Positions 30,923 to 41,724 are shown, counted from the stretch's first letter. The stretch: DNA of 64,000 nt from Helicobacter colisuis (GCF_023646285.1 NZ_JAMOKX010000002.1:272949-336948), one strand, 5' to 3'. Notes: generated from the sequence alone by a model not told the origin. Numbers and translations are program-made.

Positions 30923-33900
30923 ATGGAACAGGTGATAGAGGAATCTCTTAAATTTGCTGAGGAATTACAGGGTAAAATTGAGAGAAATATTTCTCAAAGT
31001 GAGCGAGAATTTCACAGCAAAATGCAAAAATTGCTCAACAATCCTAAAAATAAAGTTATGCTTATAGAGCTTCTTGATAGATCTTTTAGATGTAAAGATA
31101 AAAGAGCTTCTTTTGAATTAATAGAGCATACTTTGAATAAATTTGGTATAGCAGATTTTTTCTCGCCTTTTGAGAAGTTTTTGCTTTATAGTTTTATTAA
31201 TTTGGGTCGATTTGCACCAAATATTTCGGTGCCCTTTTTTGTTTCTCATTTAAGAAAAGATACAAGTGCTATGGTGCTAGATGCAGATAAAGGCTTTTTG
31301 AAACCTCATATAGAAAAAAGAAAACAAAATGATCACATTACATTAAATGTGAATCTAATTGGTGAGGAGGTCTTAGGCGAAGCAGAATCACAATATAGAA
31401 TCCGAAAATATGAAGAAGCCTTGCAATCAAGTTATATTACATATATTTCTATTAAGATAACTACCATTTTTTCACAGATTAATATTATAGATTTTAAATA
31501 TTCTAAAGATGAAGTGGTAAAAAGATTAGATCATCTCTATGCTCTAGCTGAAGCTGAAGAAAAAAGGCAAGGTGTAGAAAAATTTATTAACCTTGATATG
31601 GAGGAATTTAGAGATCTTGAGCTAACAGTTGCTGCATTTATGGAAAGTCTTTCTAAATTTAATATAAAGCAGGTATTGTTTTACAAGCTTATATACCCGA
31701 TTCTTATGAATATCTCAAAAAACTCTTTGCTTTTTCAAAACAAAGAGTGCAAGAGGGTAAAAAACCCATTAAGATTCGCTTTGTAAAAGGCGCAAATATG
31801 GAAAGTGAGGAGACAATTGCTAGTCAAAGAGGATGGGAGCTTCCTACTTTCTATAAAAAGATTGACACAGATAGCAATTATAATAAAATGCTTGATTTTA
31901 TCCTGCAAGATGAAAATTATAAATATATCAACATTGGTATAGCAAGCCATAATATCTTTGAAATAGCTTATACTTATACAAGAATCAAAAAAGCAAATGC
32001 ATTTGATAGCTTCACCTTTGAAATGCTTGAGGGTATGAGTTTGCAATGTTCGTATGAGATTTCTAAACTTCATAATCTTATTTTGTATGCACCAGTGTGC
32101 GATGAAGCGCATTTTAATAACGCCATAGCCTATCTTGTTCGAAGACTTGATGAAAATACAAGTGAAGATAATTTTATGCGATATTTCTTCAATTTAAAAG
32201 TGGGTGATGCAAATTGGCAAACACAAAAAGAGTTGTTTCTAAAAAGCCTTGAAGGTATCAAAAACTTAGATAATAGCACACATAGAATACAAGATAGAAA
32301 CAAAGAACAAACTATTAAGAGTGCTTATGAAACTAAAGTTTTCAAAAATGAAAGCGACACGGATTTTATTTTGCCTCAAAATAGAGAGTGGGCGGAAAAA
32401 ATCAAAGAAAAATATGAAAATTTAGAAGCTTATGAAGTCTATCCTGTGATTTCTGAAGTAATTAAAAAGGCAGATTTAAAGCACATAGAAGTAAAAGATA
32501 AGATTAAAAATCGTTTAATTGCAAAAGTGCATTTAGCCGGTGAAAAAGAAATTAAACAAGCTTTAGAAGTTGCTAAAAATTCTAAATTTAAAGAAAAAAG
32601 TTTTGATGAGATTCATCAAATTTTAGCTAAGGCAGCTAAGATTATGAGAGAAAAAAGAGGGGATTTAATAGGAATTGCAGCCCTAGAAGTAGGAAAGACT
32701 TTTTTAGAGATTGATCCTGAAGTGAGTGAAGCTATTGACTTTACTGAATTCTATCCTCATTCTTTGGCTACATTAATCAAGCAAAATCCAAAAACAAAAT
32801 TTGCCCCTAAAGGCGTTGGGGTAACAATTGCTCCTTGGAATTTTCCTGTTGGAATTTCAGTGGGCACGATAGTAGCCCCTTTAGCAGCAGGTAATGCAGT
32901 GATTTATAAACCTTCATCTTTATCAACACTTACAGGGTATATGATATGTGAGTATTTATGGGAAGCTGGAGTTCCAAAAGATGCTCTTATTTTCTTGCCT
33001 TCAAAGGGAAGTGATGTTTCAAAATATTTACTCACAAATGAAGCTGTAAAATTTGCTATTCTAACAGGAGGAGAAGAGACTGCCTATAAGATGCTAGAAG
33101 CTAATCCAACCTTGCTTTTAAGTGCGGAAACTGGTGGTAAAAATGCGACTATTGTCTCAAAATTTGCTGATAGAGATAGTGCGATTAAAAATATTATTCA
33201 TTCTGCTTTTTCAAATTCAGGACAAAAATGTTCAGCTACTTCTTTGCTCGTTCTTGAAGATGAGGTTTATGAAGATGCGGAATTCAAAAAAACCCTTGTA
33301 GATGCAGCTTCATCTATGCTAGTTGGCTCACCTTTTGAATTTAAAAATAAAATTGCGGCACTTTGTGATGAAATTGATCCAAAGGTCCAAAGAGCCTTGG
33401 ATGAATTGAAGCCTTATGAAGAATGGGCGTTAAAACCAAAATTTATAGATGATAATAAGCATTTAATGAGTCCGGGCATAAAATATGGCACTAAGAAAGG
33501 TGATTTTACACATATGACAGAGCTTTTTGCGCCAATTCTTAGTGTTATGAGGGCAAAAGATCTCAAGGAAGCCATTGAAATAGTTAATTCTACTGGGTAT
33601 GGCTTGACAGCTGGTTTTGAAAGTCTTGATGAGAGAGAATGGGAATATTTCCATACGCATATAGAAGCAGGAAATATTTATATCAATAAGCCAACTACTG
33701 GTGCTATAGTGCTTCGTCAGCCTTTTGGTGGAGTTAAAAAATCAGCTATAGGATTTGGTAGAAAAGTAGGAATTTATAACTACATCACGCAATTTTTAGA
33801 AATCACCCAAGAAGAAGCAGATAGCAATTTGCTTGAAAATAATTTTTCAAAAACTCTTAAGAGCTTGGGCTTTAATGAGCTTGATAAAATGGCGCAATCT

Positions 33901-34401
33901 TATGCCTATCATTATAAAAACGAATTTTCTGTAGCAAAAGATTATGTGGGTATTAGGGGCGAGGATAATCTATTCTCTTATACTAAGATTAAGAATCTAG
34001 CTTATAGGGTTTGCAAAGAAGATAGCTTAAGAGATATTTTAGGGGTTGTCTTGGCGGCAAATATAGCAGAAATAGAACTTTTAGTGAGTTTTGATGAAAA
34101 TTCTCATATGGAAAGCGCAAAAGAATTATGTCAAAAACTTGGTTTTAAAGTTAAGTTTTTAAAAGAAGTAAAAGAGGATTTTGTAAGTAAAATTTCAGAT
34201 TATGAGAGAATCCGCTATCATTTAGCACCAAATGTTAATGATGAAATCTACAAAGAAGCTTCAAGTTTAGCCAAGATAGTTATTAGAGAAAAACCACTCT
34301 TAAATGGTCGATTTGAATTCCTATTCTATCATAATGAAAAGTCTTTAAGTATATCTTATCACCGCTATGGAAATTTAGGAATTCGTGCTTTAAAACAATA
34401 A
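30923..34401 (+). pseudogene. putA: Bifunctional proline dehydrogenase/P5C dehydrogenase PutA, split by a one-base frameshift
   Basis: Two overlapping frames (30923-31786 and 31747-34401) together make one PutA of about 1159 residues if one base is added. Frame 1 stops following the family after KFNI at 31665; inserting one A in the AAA run (31666-31668) restores KAGIVLQAYIPDSYEY and leads into frame 2. Frame 1 plus the start of frame 2 form the proline dehydrogenase domain; frame 2 has the aldehyde dehydrogenase residues in SAETGG and SGQKCSA. The N-terminal DNA-binding domain of E. coli PutA is absent, as in H. pylori. It oxidises proline to glutamate at the membrane. AAGGAG precedes the ATG. 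The break may be real or a sequencing error. Confidence 0.85.
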
Positions 34402-34414
34402 AAGGAGAAAATAA

Positions 34415-36205
34415 ATGGAAGTTGCAAATATTAATATGCCTATTGCAGTTATGTTTGTTGCTTATGCAGCTTTAATGTTGTTTATAGGTTTTTATTTTTA
34501 TCGACAAAACAAAAGTAGTGAAGATTATTTTTTGGGTGGTCGTTCAATGGGTCCTGTGGTTTCAGCTCTAAGCGCTGGAGCTTCGGATATGAGTGGATGG
34601 TTGCTTATGGGCTTACCTGGGGCTTTGTATGTAAGTGGATTTATTGATAGTTACATTGCCATTGGTTTGACTATAGGAGCTAGTTTGAATTGGATTTTTG
34701 TAGCCAAAAGACTTCGCATTTACACAAGTGTTGTAGCTGATTCATTAACTATTCCGGATTATTTTGAAACACGCTTTAGTGATGATAAACATATCTTACG
34801 CGTAGTTTGTGCGGTAGTGATTCTTATTTTCTTTACTTTTTATGTTTCATCAGGACTTGTAAGTGGGGCAAAACTCTTTGAAGAAGTTTTTGGGATTAAA
34901 TATTCTTATGCGCTTTCTACAGGAACTTTAATTATTGTGGCTTATACCTTTTTTGGAGGTTATAAGGCAGTGTGTTGGACAGATATGATTCAGGGTTTAT
35001 TAATGCTTTTAGCACTTGTTGCTTTGCCAATTGTAATGCTTTCACACATTGGAGGTTTGAGTGAGGCAAAGAAATACATTAGCCTTTCTGATGATTCAAG
35101 TAAAAAGATTGTCGAAATTCAAGCGCAAATCCCAGATATACTAAGCAATCTTGAAACTGCAGAATCTCAAGAAAAGATACAATCACTAATTGCAGCACTC
35201 AAAAATACTCAAGATCGTAATATTAGTGCTACTAATCTTGATAAAAATCTTAGAAATGATGCACAGATTTTAATACTGTTTAATCAAGATCTAAATTCTT
35301 TAGTTACTTCAAGAGATTTTGCTAAAAGGCTTGAATTGGCAGTAGAAACAAATGATGGTGAAACTTTAAATTCATTGCTTTTGGCATTTTCAAAAATACC
35401 TTTTGTAGCAAAAGAGAGATTGCAATGGTTTAGTGGCGTATCATTGGTGGGTATTATTTCTGCTCTTGCTTGGGGGCTTGGTTATTTTGGACAGCCTCAT
35501 ATTCTCGTGCGCTTTATGTCGATCCGATCTACTAGAGATATTCCGCAAGCAACATTTATTGGTATAGGTTGGATGGTAATTTGTCTTGTTGCAGCTTGTT
35601 TTATTGGTATGCTAGGTGTAGCTTATATTAATAAATTTAACCTTACTTTAGCAGATCCAGAGAGGATTTTTATTGTAATGTCTCAGTTATTGTTTAATCC
35701 TTGGATGGCAGGAATCTTGTTGAGTGCAATTTTGGCGGCTATTATGAGCACAGCTAGTTCGCAATTACTTGTTTCTAGTTCAACAATTGCAGAGGATTTT
35801 TATAAAAAGATTTTCAAACAAGAAGCTTCAAATGCTATGGTGTTGCGCCTAGGTAAGATTGGGGTGCTTGTGGTTGCTTTGATTGCCTTTGTTATCTCTA
35901 CTGATAAAGATTCTAGCGTTTTAAGTATTGTTGCATACGCTTGGGCTGGATTTGGAGCATCTTTTGGTTCGGTGATGGTTTTCTCTCTATTTTGGAGTAG
36001 AATGACAAGAATTGGTGCAATTGCTGGAATGATTAGTGGTGCAGCTGTAGTAGTGCTATGGAAACAATTTTTTGCCCATACGGGTATCTATGAAATTATT
36101 CCAGGGTTTTTAGTGGCTTCTTTGGCTATTATTGTTTTTAGTCTTGTGAGCAATGTGCGACCTGGGACTAAAGCTGCTTATCAAAAAATGCTAGAAAATC
36201 TTTAA
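34415..36205 (+). CDS. putP: Sodium/proline symporter PutP with an enlarged loop
   Basis: A 596-residue SLC5-family transporter; E. coli PutP has 502. The N-terminal half has [27 protein letters not shown] motifs, and the second half the [20 protein letters not shown] block seen here as [17 protein letters not shown]. About 110 residues (222-335), rich in charged and polar amino acids and predicted helical, are inserted in the loop just before that block. It imports proline with Na+ and feeds PutA, from which it is separated by 13 bases with AAAGGAG before its ATG. The extra loop could be regulatory; that is inference. Confidence 0.9.
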   Translation: MEVANINMPIAVMFVAYAALMLFIGFYFYRQNKSSEDYFLGGRSMGPVVSALSAGASDMSGWLLMGLPGALYVSGFIDSYIAIGLTIGASLNWIFVAKRLRIYTSVVADSLTIPDYFETRFSDDKHILRVVCAVVILIFFTFYVSSGLVSGAKLFEEVFGIKYSYALSTGTLIIVAYTFFGGYKAVCWTDMIQGLLMLLALVALPIVMLSHIGGLSEAKKYISLSDDSSKKIVEIQAQIPDILSNLETAESQEKIQSLIAALKNTQDRNISATNLDKNLRNDAQILILFNQDLNSLVTSRDFAKRLELAVETNDGETLNSLLLAFSKIPFVAKERLQWFSGVSLVGIISALAWGLGYFGQPHILVRFMSIRSTRDIPQATFIGIGWMVICLVAACFIGMLGVAYINKFNLTLADPERIFIVMSQLLFNPWMAGILLSAILAAIMSTASSQLLVSSSTIAEDFYKKIFKQEASNAMVLRLGKIGVLVVALIAFVISTDKDSSVLSIVAYAWAGFGASFGSVMVFSLFWSRMTRIGAIAGMISGAAVVVLWKQFFAHTGIYEIIPGFLVASLAIIVFSLVSNVRPGTKAAYQKMLENL

Positions 36206-36206
36206 G

Positions 36207-36228
36207 CTAGAAGCTTTTAAGCTTCTAG
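36207..36228. terminator. Convergent terminator between putP and the CitE-like gene
   Basis: A perfect 10-bp inverted repeat (CTAGAAGCTT at 36207-36216 and AAGCTTCTAG at 36219-36228) starts just after the putP stop. On the plus strand it is followed by GCTTTTAGTATTTTCTT, so it can end the putAP transcript; on the other strand it lies directly after the CitE-like gene. Confidence 0.65.
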
Positions 36229-36232
36229 GCTT

Positions 36233-37069
36233 TTAGTATTTTCTTTCCAAAATACCTTGTGCTTTTTTAATCATAGGAAGATCTATAACATTACCTTCAA
36301 AACTAAATGGTTCTCCTTTGTGAAGTTTTGATAGTTGTATGACTTCTTTTGCCCATTCAATTTGGTTATTACCTTGAGCAAAAATTGTATTGATAATTGA
36401 GAGTTGATTTGGATAAAAAGTTAATGATCCACCAAAGCCCATAGAATAAGCCAATTCCATATTTGCTTTAAGTCTTGATTCATCTCTAGTATTAGGGAAA
36501 ACACGGTTGATTGGAGCTAAAAGATTGTTGATTCTGCTTGATAGAGCTATTTGTGTGCGCACATAATTGAGCATAAAGTCCTTGCCATCACCATCTCTTA
36601 ATCCTAGATCTAAAATCATATCAAATGCTCCAAAAGCAAGTTGTTTGACATTAGGCTGTGAAGCGGTGATATTGATGTTTTGCACTCCTATTGCGCTTTC
36701 AATAAGCAAAAGCAATGGAATCTTTTCAAGTGCTACATTAACAGCTTCTACATGTTCTTTTTGCTCGGTTTTGGCTAGCATAACGCCATGGAGTTTTTCT
36801 AAGCCAAGTTCTTTTAAAAACTTCATATCATCTTCAAAAAATGGGCTTTGTGCATCATTGATACGCACAAAAAATTTGTATTGACTATTTTGTTTGCAAA
36901 AATTTAAAATGTTAGTCTTACCTTCATCTTTGCGATCTTTTGGAACAGAATCTTCTATATCCAAAATAATGGCATCTGCTTCACTTTCAAAACTGGGTTT
37001 AAAATTTTCAGGTTTAATACTAGAAACAAAAAGAAGACTTTTTGCCTTGGGGTAAGTTGAATTAGACAT
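36233..37069 (-). CDS. CitE-like HpcH/HpaI family lyase
   Basis: A 278-residue TIM-barrel protein of the citrate-lyase beta-like group. It has the LFVSS N-terminal strand, the ADAIILDIEDSVP metal- and CoA-contact motif (about 33-45), KFFVRIND, LLLLIESAIG and AFGAFDMILDLG. Relatives act on malyl- or citramalyl-CoA, or similar 3-hydroxyacyl-CoA esters. The citrate lyase alpha and gamma subunits are not adjacent, so it is not part of a citrate lyase operon. A 13-base palindrome (ATCTAT-G-ATAGAT, 37095-37107) lies just upstream. The exact substrate cannot be assigned. Confidence 0.8.
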   Translation of the reverse strand: MSNSTYPKAKSLLFVSSIKPENFKPSFESEADAIILDIEDSVPKDRKDEGKTNILNFCKQNSQYKFFVRINDAQSPFFEDDMKFLKELGLEKLHGVMLAKTEQKEHVEAVNVALEKIPLLLLIESAIGVQNINITASQPNVKQLAFGAFDMILDLGLRDGDGKDFMLNYVRTQIALSSRINNLLAPINRVFPNTRDESRLKANMELAYSMGFGGSLTFYPNQLSIINTIFAQGNNQIEWAKEVIQLSKLHKGEPFSFEGNVIDLPMIKKAQGILERKY

Positions 37070-37162
37070 TGGAGTATCCTTAAAAAAGTGTGTGATCTAT
37101 GATAGATGTGGCAGGGATTATAGCAAAAAATACAAAAACCTTTGAACTTTTTTAGTAAAAAA

Positions 37163-38629
37163 TTATTGAATATAATGCGCTCCAATTGATTCTTCGCGTT
37201 TAAGTGCGGATTGAATGATATTTTGCGCTGTTAAAAGGCGTAATTTTAGTAATCTTCCAATTCCACTTTGTAACATTACCTCCACTCCACCCAAGGCTTC
37301 ATTTAAGCCGCTTTTTTTGCGAATGATTCCGACTTTATTCCACATTAAATGGCGTAAAAGGGCTTTTAGATTCTCATCTTGTTCTTTTTGGAGAATTTGT
37401 GTATGCAAAGGGAATTCTCTAATCTTAAAAGAGAGGCTATTAGCCAAAATATCTTGAGTGGCACGGCGAGAAAAAACCAGTCCTTCTAAAAGAGAGTTTG
37501 AAGCAAGGCGATTAGCTCCATGCACACCTGTGCAGGCACATTCTCCCACTGCATAGAGATTTTGCATTCCTAGAACTTTGCCCACATTGTCTGTTTGGAT
37601 TCCTCCCATACAATAATGGAATGCAGGAGAAATGGGAACTCTATTTTTTGGAACATCAAAGCCTGCAGAATTAAGATTGCGTGCAATATTTGGAAAACGC
37701 TCATAAAAAAAGTCTTTATCAAAGGCGCTAAAATCTAAATAAACTTCTAATTCTTCTGGTTTTGCGTTAGGGTATTTTTCTTTGAGTTTGAGTTTGTAGT
37801 CAAAAATAGAGCGTGCAACCTTATCGCGCGGTGCAAGTTCGCCTTTAGAATCATAGTCAAATAAAAATCGTTTGCCCCAAAAATCCACTACAAATGCACC
37901 CTCTCCACGCAAAGCTTCGCTTAAAAGCATTTTTCTTGCGTGTGTTGTTTGAACAAAAACTGTGGGGTGGAATTGTAGCATTTCCATATCTTTAAGTTTT
38001 AAACCATTTTCCAAAATCATTCCATGCAATTCACTTGAAATGGTATAGGCATTTGTATGGTATTCAAAAAGTGCGCCAACTCCACCACTAGCTAAAATAA
38101 CATTATTAGCATAGAGATTATAGTTTCCTCGTTTGGTTAGCACACTCACACCACAGCAATGATCATCATCAATAAGCAATTCAGTAACACTAGCATTTTT
38201 CCATAAAGTATGTGTGATTTGTGCAATTAAATGGCTATGTAGCACACGACCTGTGCAGTCTCCACCAGCGTGAATAATTCTTGAAGTGCTATGAGCAGCT
38301 TCTTTAGTAAAGAGCAGATTCCCATTAGAATCTCTATCAAAAGGCGTTTGGCGTATAATTAAATCTTCTAAGACTTCCAAGCTTTCTTTGCTAAGAGTGG
38401 CAACAGCATCTTCATTGCACATTCCTGCTCCAGCCTTTAGAGTGTCTGTGATATGTAAGGGGATATCTGCTTGATTTTTGGCAACAGCAATTCCACCTTG
38501 TGCATAAAAGGTATTGCACTCCCAAGGCTGATCTTTGCAGAGAATAAGCACTTTAAGTTTTTTGGGAAGATTTAAGGCTGCATATAGTCCAGCAATCCCA
38601 GCGCCAACAATAATCACATCATATTGCAT
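37163..38629 (-). CDS. nadB: L-aspartate oxidase
   Basis: A 488-residue FAD enzyme that oxidises L-aspartate to iminoaspartate, the first step of de novo NAD synthesis. The N-terminal dinucleotide motif IVGAGIAGLYAAL (about 6-18), the AQGGIAVA block, the GGDCTGRVLHSHL stretch, the YCMGGIQTD motif and the CTGVHGANRLASNSLLEGLVF signature are all present, the last separating it from succinate dehydrogenase. nadA and nadC are not in the window. A small lipoprotein gene ends nine bases upstream on the same strand, so the two may be co-transcribed. Length is slightly short of the E. coli enzyme, as in Helicobacter. Confidence 0.92.
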   Translation of the reverse strand: MQYDVIIVGAGIAGLYAALNLPKKLKVLILCKDQPWECNTFYAQGGIAVAKNQADIPLHITDTLKAGAGMCNEDAVATLSKESLEVLEDLIIRQTPFDRDSNGNLLFTKEAAHSTSRIIHAGGDCTGRVLHSHLIAQITHTLWKNASVTELLIDDDHCCGVSVLTKRGNYNLYANNVILASGGVGALFEYHTNAYTISSELHGMILENGLKLKDMEMLQFHPTVFVQTTHARKMLLSEALRGEGAFVVDFWGKRFLFDYDSKGELAPRDKVARSIFDYKLKLKEKYPNAKPEELEVYLDFSAFDKDFFYERFPNIARNLNSAGFDVPKNRVPISPAFHYCMGGIQTDNVGKVLGMQNLYAVGECACTGVHGANRLASNSLLEGLVFSRRATQDILANSLSFKIREFPLHTQILQKEQDENLKALLRHLMWNKVGIIRKKSGLNEALGGVEVMLQSGIGRLLKLRLLTAQNIIQSALKREESIGAHYIQ

Positions 38630-38638
38630 AAAAATCCT

Positions 38639-38761
38639 TTATTGCATTTGCTCGCTTTTTGGGTTAAATGGATCGTCTTTGAAGCCACAACCTACTAATA
38701 AAAAAGCAACAAGATGTGCTATAATTATGCAATGAAAAAAGCGTGTGAAATTTTGTCTCAT
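38639..38761 (-). CDS. Small 40-residue lipoprotein, LptM-like
   Basis: A 40-residue frame on the minus strand from an ATG at 38761. It has a short positive N-terminus (MRQNFTRFF), a hydrophobic core (CIIIAHLVAFLL) and a lipobox ending LLVGC, so C25 would be lipidated. The mature part is GFKDDPFNPKSEQMQ, resembling the small GCGYK-type outer-membrane lipoproteins such as LptM. It ends nine bases before nadB. Its first 30 bases or so are antisense to the start of the DUF721 gene. There is no strong ribosome-binding site, and it is below usual gene-finder length. The lipoprotein reading is good, the LptM role a guess. Confidence 0.5.
   Translation of the reverse strand: MRQNFTRFFHCIIIAHLVAFLLVGCGFKDDPFNPKSEQMQ
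38720..38725 (+). promoter_or_regulatory. -10 box for a probably leaderless DUF721 transcript
   Basis: A perfect TATAAT lies seven bases before the ATG at 38732. Transcription would start at or within a base or two of that ATG, giving a leaderless mRNA. The box lies inside the opposite-strand lipoprotein gene. Confidence 0.5.
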
Positions 38762-39172
38762 CTTTACAATAATCCTTTGTATAAAAAATTATCTCAACAT
38801 CAACAAATTCAGCATTTTATCGTGATGTTACCCTTTAGTTTGCGCCAAGGGATTCATTTTTGTTATAGTAAAAATAGCATTTTATATTTCGTTCTTAAGC
38901 ATCCCTGTTTTAAACAAGAGTTTGATTATAAACTAACAATTATAAAGCAGTTATTAAAACAATATCAAAAAATTCAAAATAAATTGCTTGATATTAAGGA
39001 TTTAAAGGCGTTTGTGGGTAAAAGTGCTTATCAAAAATCCTTGCAAGAATCAACACATAAAGTTGCTAGTTATGGTGAATTATCTAGTGGAGAATTTGAA
39101 AATTTAGCAAAAAATCAAGAAATTTATGAAATCTTTGAAGAAATTAAAAAAGCGATTGTATGCAATCATTAG
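38732..39172 (+). CDS. DUF721 family protein (DciA-like)
   Basis: A 146-residue basic cytoplasmic protein. It has the DUF721 pattern: a helical start (MKKACEILSHLYNNPLYKKL), then LLPF/LRQGI-like VMLPFSLRQGIHFCYSKNSILYFVLKHPCFKQEF, with alternating strands. DUF721 proteins include DciA, which loads DnaB helicase; whether this one does so is not known. I chose the ATG at 38732 because a TATAAT lies seven bases upstream; a longer frame from 38714 would contain that box. It overlaps the uvrC start by 13 bases. It may be in an operon with uvrC. Confidence 0.65.
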   Translation: MKKACEILSHLYNNPLYKKLSQHQQIQHFIVMLPFSLRQGIHFCYSKNSILYFVLKHPCFKQEFDYKLTIIKQLLKQYQKIQNKLLDIKDLKAFVGKSAYQKSLQESTHKVASYGELSSGEFENLAKNQEIYEIFEEIKKAIVCNH

Positions 39173-40998
39173 AACAAAAGTTATCGCCCCTTAATAATAC
39201 TTTACTTGAAATCCTAAAGAAACTTCCTAATCAAAGTGGAGTGTATCATTATTTTGACAGCGAGGGGAGATTGCTTTATGTAGGAAAAGCAAAAAATCTA
39301 AAAAATCGCGTAAAAAGTTATTTTCGATTCACTCCTAAGCTTTCTGTAGCACCAAACTTAAGCGCTAGAATTACGCAAATGGTTTCACAGATTGCTTTTA
39401 TGCGTTATATTGTGGTAGAAAATGAAAATGATGCTTTGATTTTGGAGAATTCATTTATTAAGCAGCTTAAACCCAAATACAATATCCTTTTGCGAGATGA
39501 TAAGACTTACCCTTATTTGTGCGTAGATATGTCCGTTGATTTTCCGCGTATTGTGCTAACAAGAAAGATTCTAAAAAGCCCAAATATTCGTTATTTTGGA
39601 CCTTATTCTAGTGGTGCTAGGGATTTATTAGATTCGCTTTATGAAGTTTTTACTCTTGCACAAAAAGAAAGCTGTCTTAAGGGAAAAAAAGCTTGTTTGT
39701 TTTATCAGATTAAGCGTTGTTTAGCTCCTTGTGAGGGTAAAGTGAGCAAGGAAGCTTATCAAGAGATTTTACAAAAGGCTTTAGAATGTATCCATAATCC
39801 CAAAAAAATCTTAAGTATTTTAGAAAAAAAAATGGAATTTTTATCTGAAAATTTGCGGTTTGAAGAAGCTATGGTGCTAAGAGATAGGATTAGCAAAATC
39901 AAGCAAATTAATCCGCTCTCAAGCGTGGATTTTGCAAGAGTGGAGGATTTGGATATTTTTGCTTTGGAGAGTGAAGGGAATAGAGGTGTTTTGGTGAAAT
40001 TTTTTGTGCGTGAGGGGAGGGTTGTCTCTAGTGCGAGTAATGTTATTAAAAGTCAATATGAGATAAATTTTGAAGAAGTTTATACGCAAAGTTTGATTAA
40101 TTATTATAGTAACACACTTCCTATCAAGCCAAAACAGGTTTTGATACCTTATGATTTTGGCGAAAAAAGAGAGGAGCTAGAAGCATTTTTGGTTAAGCAA
40201 TTAGGAAAGAAAATCCCTATCCATTTTCCAAAAAGTGGAGATAAAAAGAAGCTTTGTGATTTGGCATTGCAAAATGCTAGAGAAACCTTGAAAATTAATG
40301 TTACTAATGAAGAAGCTTTATTGTTAGCATTAAAAGAGCTTTTTTCCCTTCAAAGCATTCCTTATAAAATTGAAATTTTTGATACTTCTCATCATAGAGG
40401 AAAGCAGTGTGTGGGAGCTATGGTGGTTTATGAAGAGGGGTTTATTAAAGAATCCTATCGGCATTATTTACTAGAAGGCAGTGATGAATACTCTCAAATG
40501 CGCGAAATGCTAGAGCGTCGAATCGCAGATTTTAGCACTGATTCACCACCGGATTTGTGGATGCTTGATGGGGGGATTGGGCAAATTAATTTAGCCAAAG
40601 ATTTGCTAAGTAGCGCAGGAGTAAATCTTGAAGTCATAGGTATTGCCAAAGAAAAGCTTGATGCCAAAGCCCATAGGGCAAAGGGTAGGGCGCTAGATAT
40701 TTTGCGTGATGAAAAAAAACAAGAATACCGATTAAGTAGTAGCGATAAGCGTTTGCAGTTTTTGCAAAAATTGCGTGATGAAGCGCATAGATTTGCTATC
40801 ACATTCCACCAAAAGCAAAAACAAAAAACAATGCAACAAAGCAAAATTTTAGAGATTAAAGGCATAGGCAAAGCAACTCAAAAGCGACTTTTATCCTATT
40901 TTGGAAGTTTTGAAGCAATCAAAGACGCTAGTTTAGAAGAGTTAGAAAAGGTGCTTTCAAAAAATCTAGCCAAAAGTGTGTATGAGAGCTTAAAATAA
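39160..40998 (+). CDS. uvrC: Excinuclease ABC subunit C
   Basis: A 612-residue UvrC. The N-terminal GIY-YIG nuclease (about 18-100) shows SGVYHYFDSEGRLLYVGKAKNLKNRVKSYF-like order, which makes the 3' incision. A UVR helix region (about 205-240) binds UvrB. The C-terminal RNase H-like nuclease (about 380-540), with DTSHHRG and LDGGIGQI, makes the 5' incision. A helix-hairpin-helix pair ends the protein. It acts in nucleotide excision repair in the cytoplasm. The start overlaps the upstream DUF721 gene by 13 bases, so coupling is likely. Length is typical. Confidence 0.94.
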   Translation: MQSLEQKLSPLNNTLLEILKKLPNQSGVYHYFDSEGRLLYVGKAKNLKNRVKSYFRFTPKLSVAPNLSARITQMVSQIAFMRYIVVENENDALILENSFIKQLKPKYNILLRDDKTYPYLCVDMSVDFPRIVLTRKILKSPNIRYFGPYSSGARDLLDSLYEVFTLAQKESCLKGKKACLFYQIKRCLAPCEGKVSKEAYQEILQKALECIHNPKKILSILEKKMEFLSENLRFEEAMVLRDRISKIKQINPLSSVDFARVEDLDIFALESEGNRGVLVKFFVREGRVVSSASNVIKSQYEINFEEVYTQSLINYYSNTLPIKPKQVLIPYDFGEKREELEAFLVKQLGKKIPIHFPKSGDKKKLCDLALQNARETLKINVTNEEALLLALKELFSLQSIPYKIEIFDTSHHRGKQCVGAMVVYEEGFIKESYRHYLLEGSDEYSQMREMLERRIADFSTDSPPDLWMLDGGIGQINLAKDLLSSAGVNLEVIGIAKEKLDAKAHRAKGRALDILRDEKKQEYRLSSSDKRLQFLQKLRDEAHRFAITFHQKQKQKTMQQSKILEIKGIGKATQKRLLSYFGSFEAIKDASLEELEKVLSKNLAKSVYESLK

Positions 40999-41004
40999 GC
41001 TCTA

Positions 41005-41724
41005 TTATTTACGCCTAGCGACAAATAGTGTGCAGACATTTGCTGAAAATGATTTGGTATAGAGTGGTTCAAAATTATTTTCTTGGAGTTCTAAATTGAG
41101 TTTATTTGCGGTTAAAAACTCTTCAATAGAATCGGGCAAATATTTGTAAGCGCGGTAATTTTTGGAGATGATTCCACCCACAAAGGGTAAAATATTTTTG
41201 GTATAAAAGCCCATAAATTTTTCTAGCATTTTAGGATTTTCACATTTGGTAAATTCTAAAATCACCAAAATTCCCCCTTTTTTAAGCACCCTTGCAAACT
41301 CACTTAGAGCTTTTTTGCGCTCTACTACATTGCGGATTCCATAGGCAATAGAGAGAATATCAAATTCATTATCTAAAAAGGGCAATTTTGTAGCTTCACA
41401 TTGTGTAAAATCAATTTGGGGAAGCTTTTTTTTAGCCACTTCTAGCATACCGCTACTTGGATCTGCACCCACGATTTTTTGGAGATTGATTCCAGCGTTT
41501 TTAGCGTTTTTTTGCCAATGGGTTATCATATCGCCTGTGCCACAAGCTACATCAAGAATCTTTAGAGATTGTAAGTTTTCTGTAGAGAGATTTTTAAAGG
41601 CAAGATTACAAGCCTTTTTTCTCCAAGCAATGTCGATTCCACAGCTCATTACGCGGTTTGCTAAATCATAGCTACTTGCAATATCATCAAACATTGAAAT
41701 AATTTTTTGTTGTTTATCGCTCAT
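41005..41724 (-). CDS. ubiE: Ubiquinone/menaquinone biosynthesis C-methyltransferase
   Basis: A 239-residue SAM-dependent methyltransferase. It has the [27 protein letters not shown] start typical of UbiE/MenG, motif [10 protein letters not shown] (about 57-65) and the [16 protein letters not shown] stretch. It methylates demethylmenaquinone to menaquinone, the quinone used by Helicobacter respiration, so MenG is the functional name in this group. It overlaps the argH end by 11 bases on the same strand, although the two have no shared pathway. Length is normal. Confidence 0.88.
   Translation of the reverse strand: MSDKQQKIISMFDDIASSYDLANRVMSCGIDIAWRKKACNLAFKNLSTENLQSLKILDVACGTGDMITHWQKNAKNAGINLQKIVGADPSSGMLEVAKKKLPQIDFTQCEATKLPFLDNEFDILSIAYGIRNVVERKKALSEFARVLKKGGILVILEFTKCENPKMLEKFMGFYTKNILPFVGGIISKNYRAYKYLPDSIEEFLTANKLNLELQENNFEPLYTKSFSANVCTLFVARRK

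Noticed and set aside
41005..41724. Plus-strand frames opposite ubiE and argH
   Set aside because: They are shadows of strong minus-strand genes with clear family motifs.
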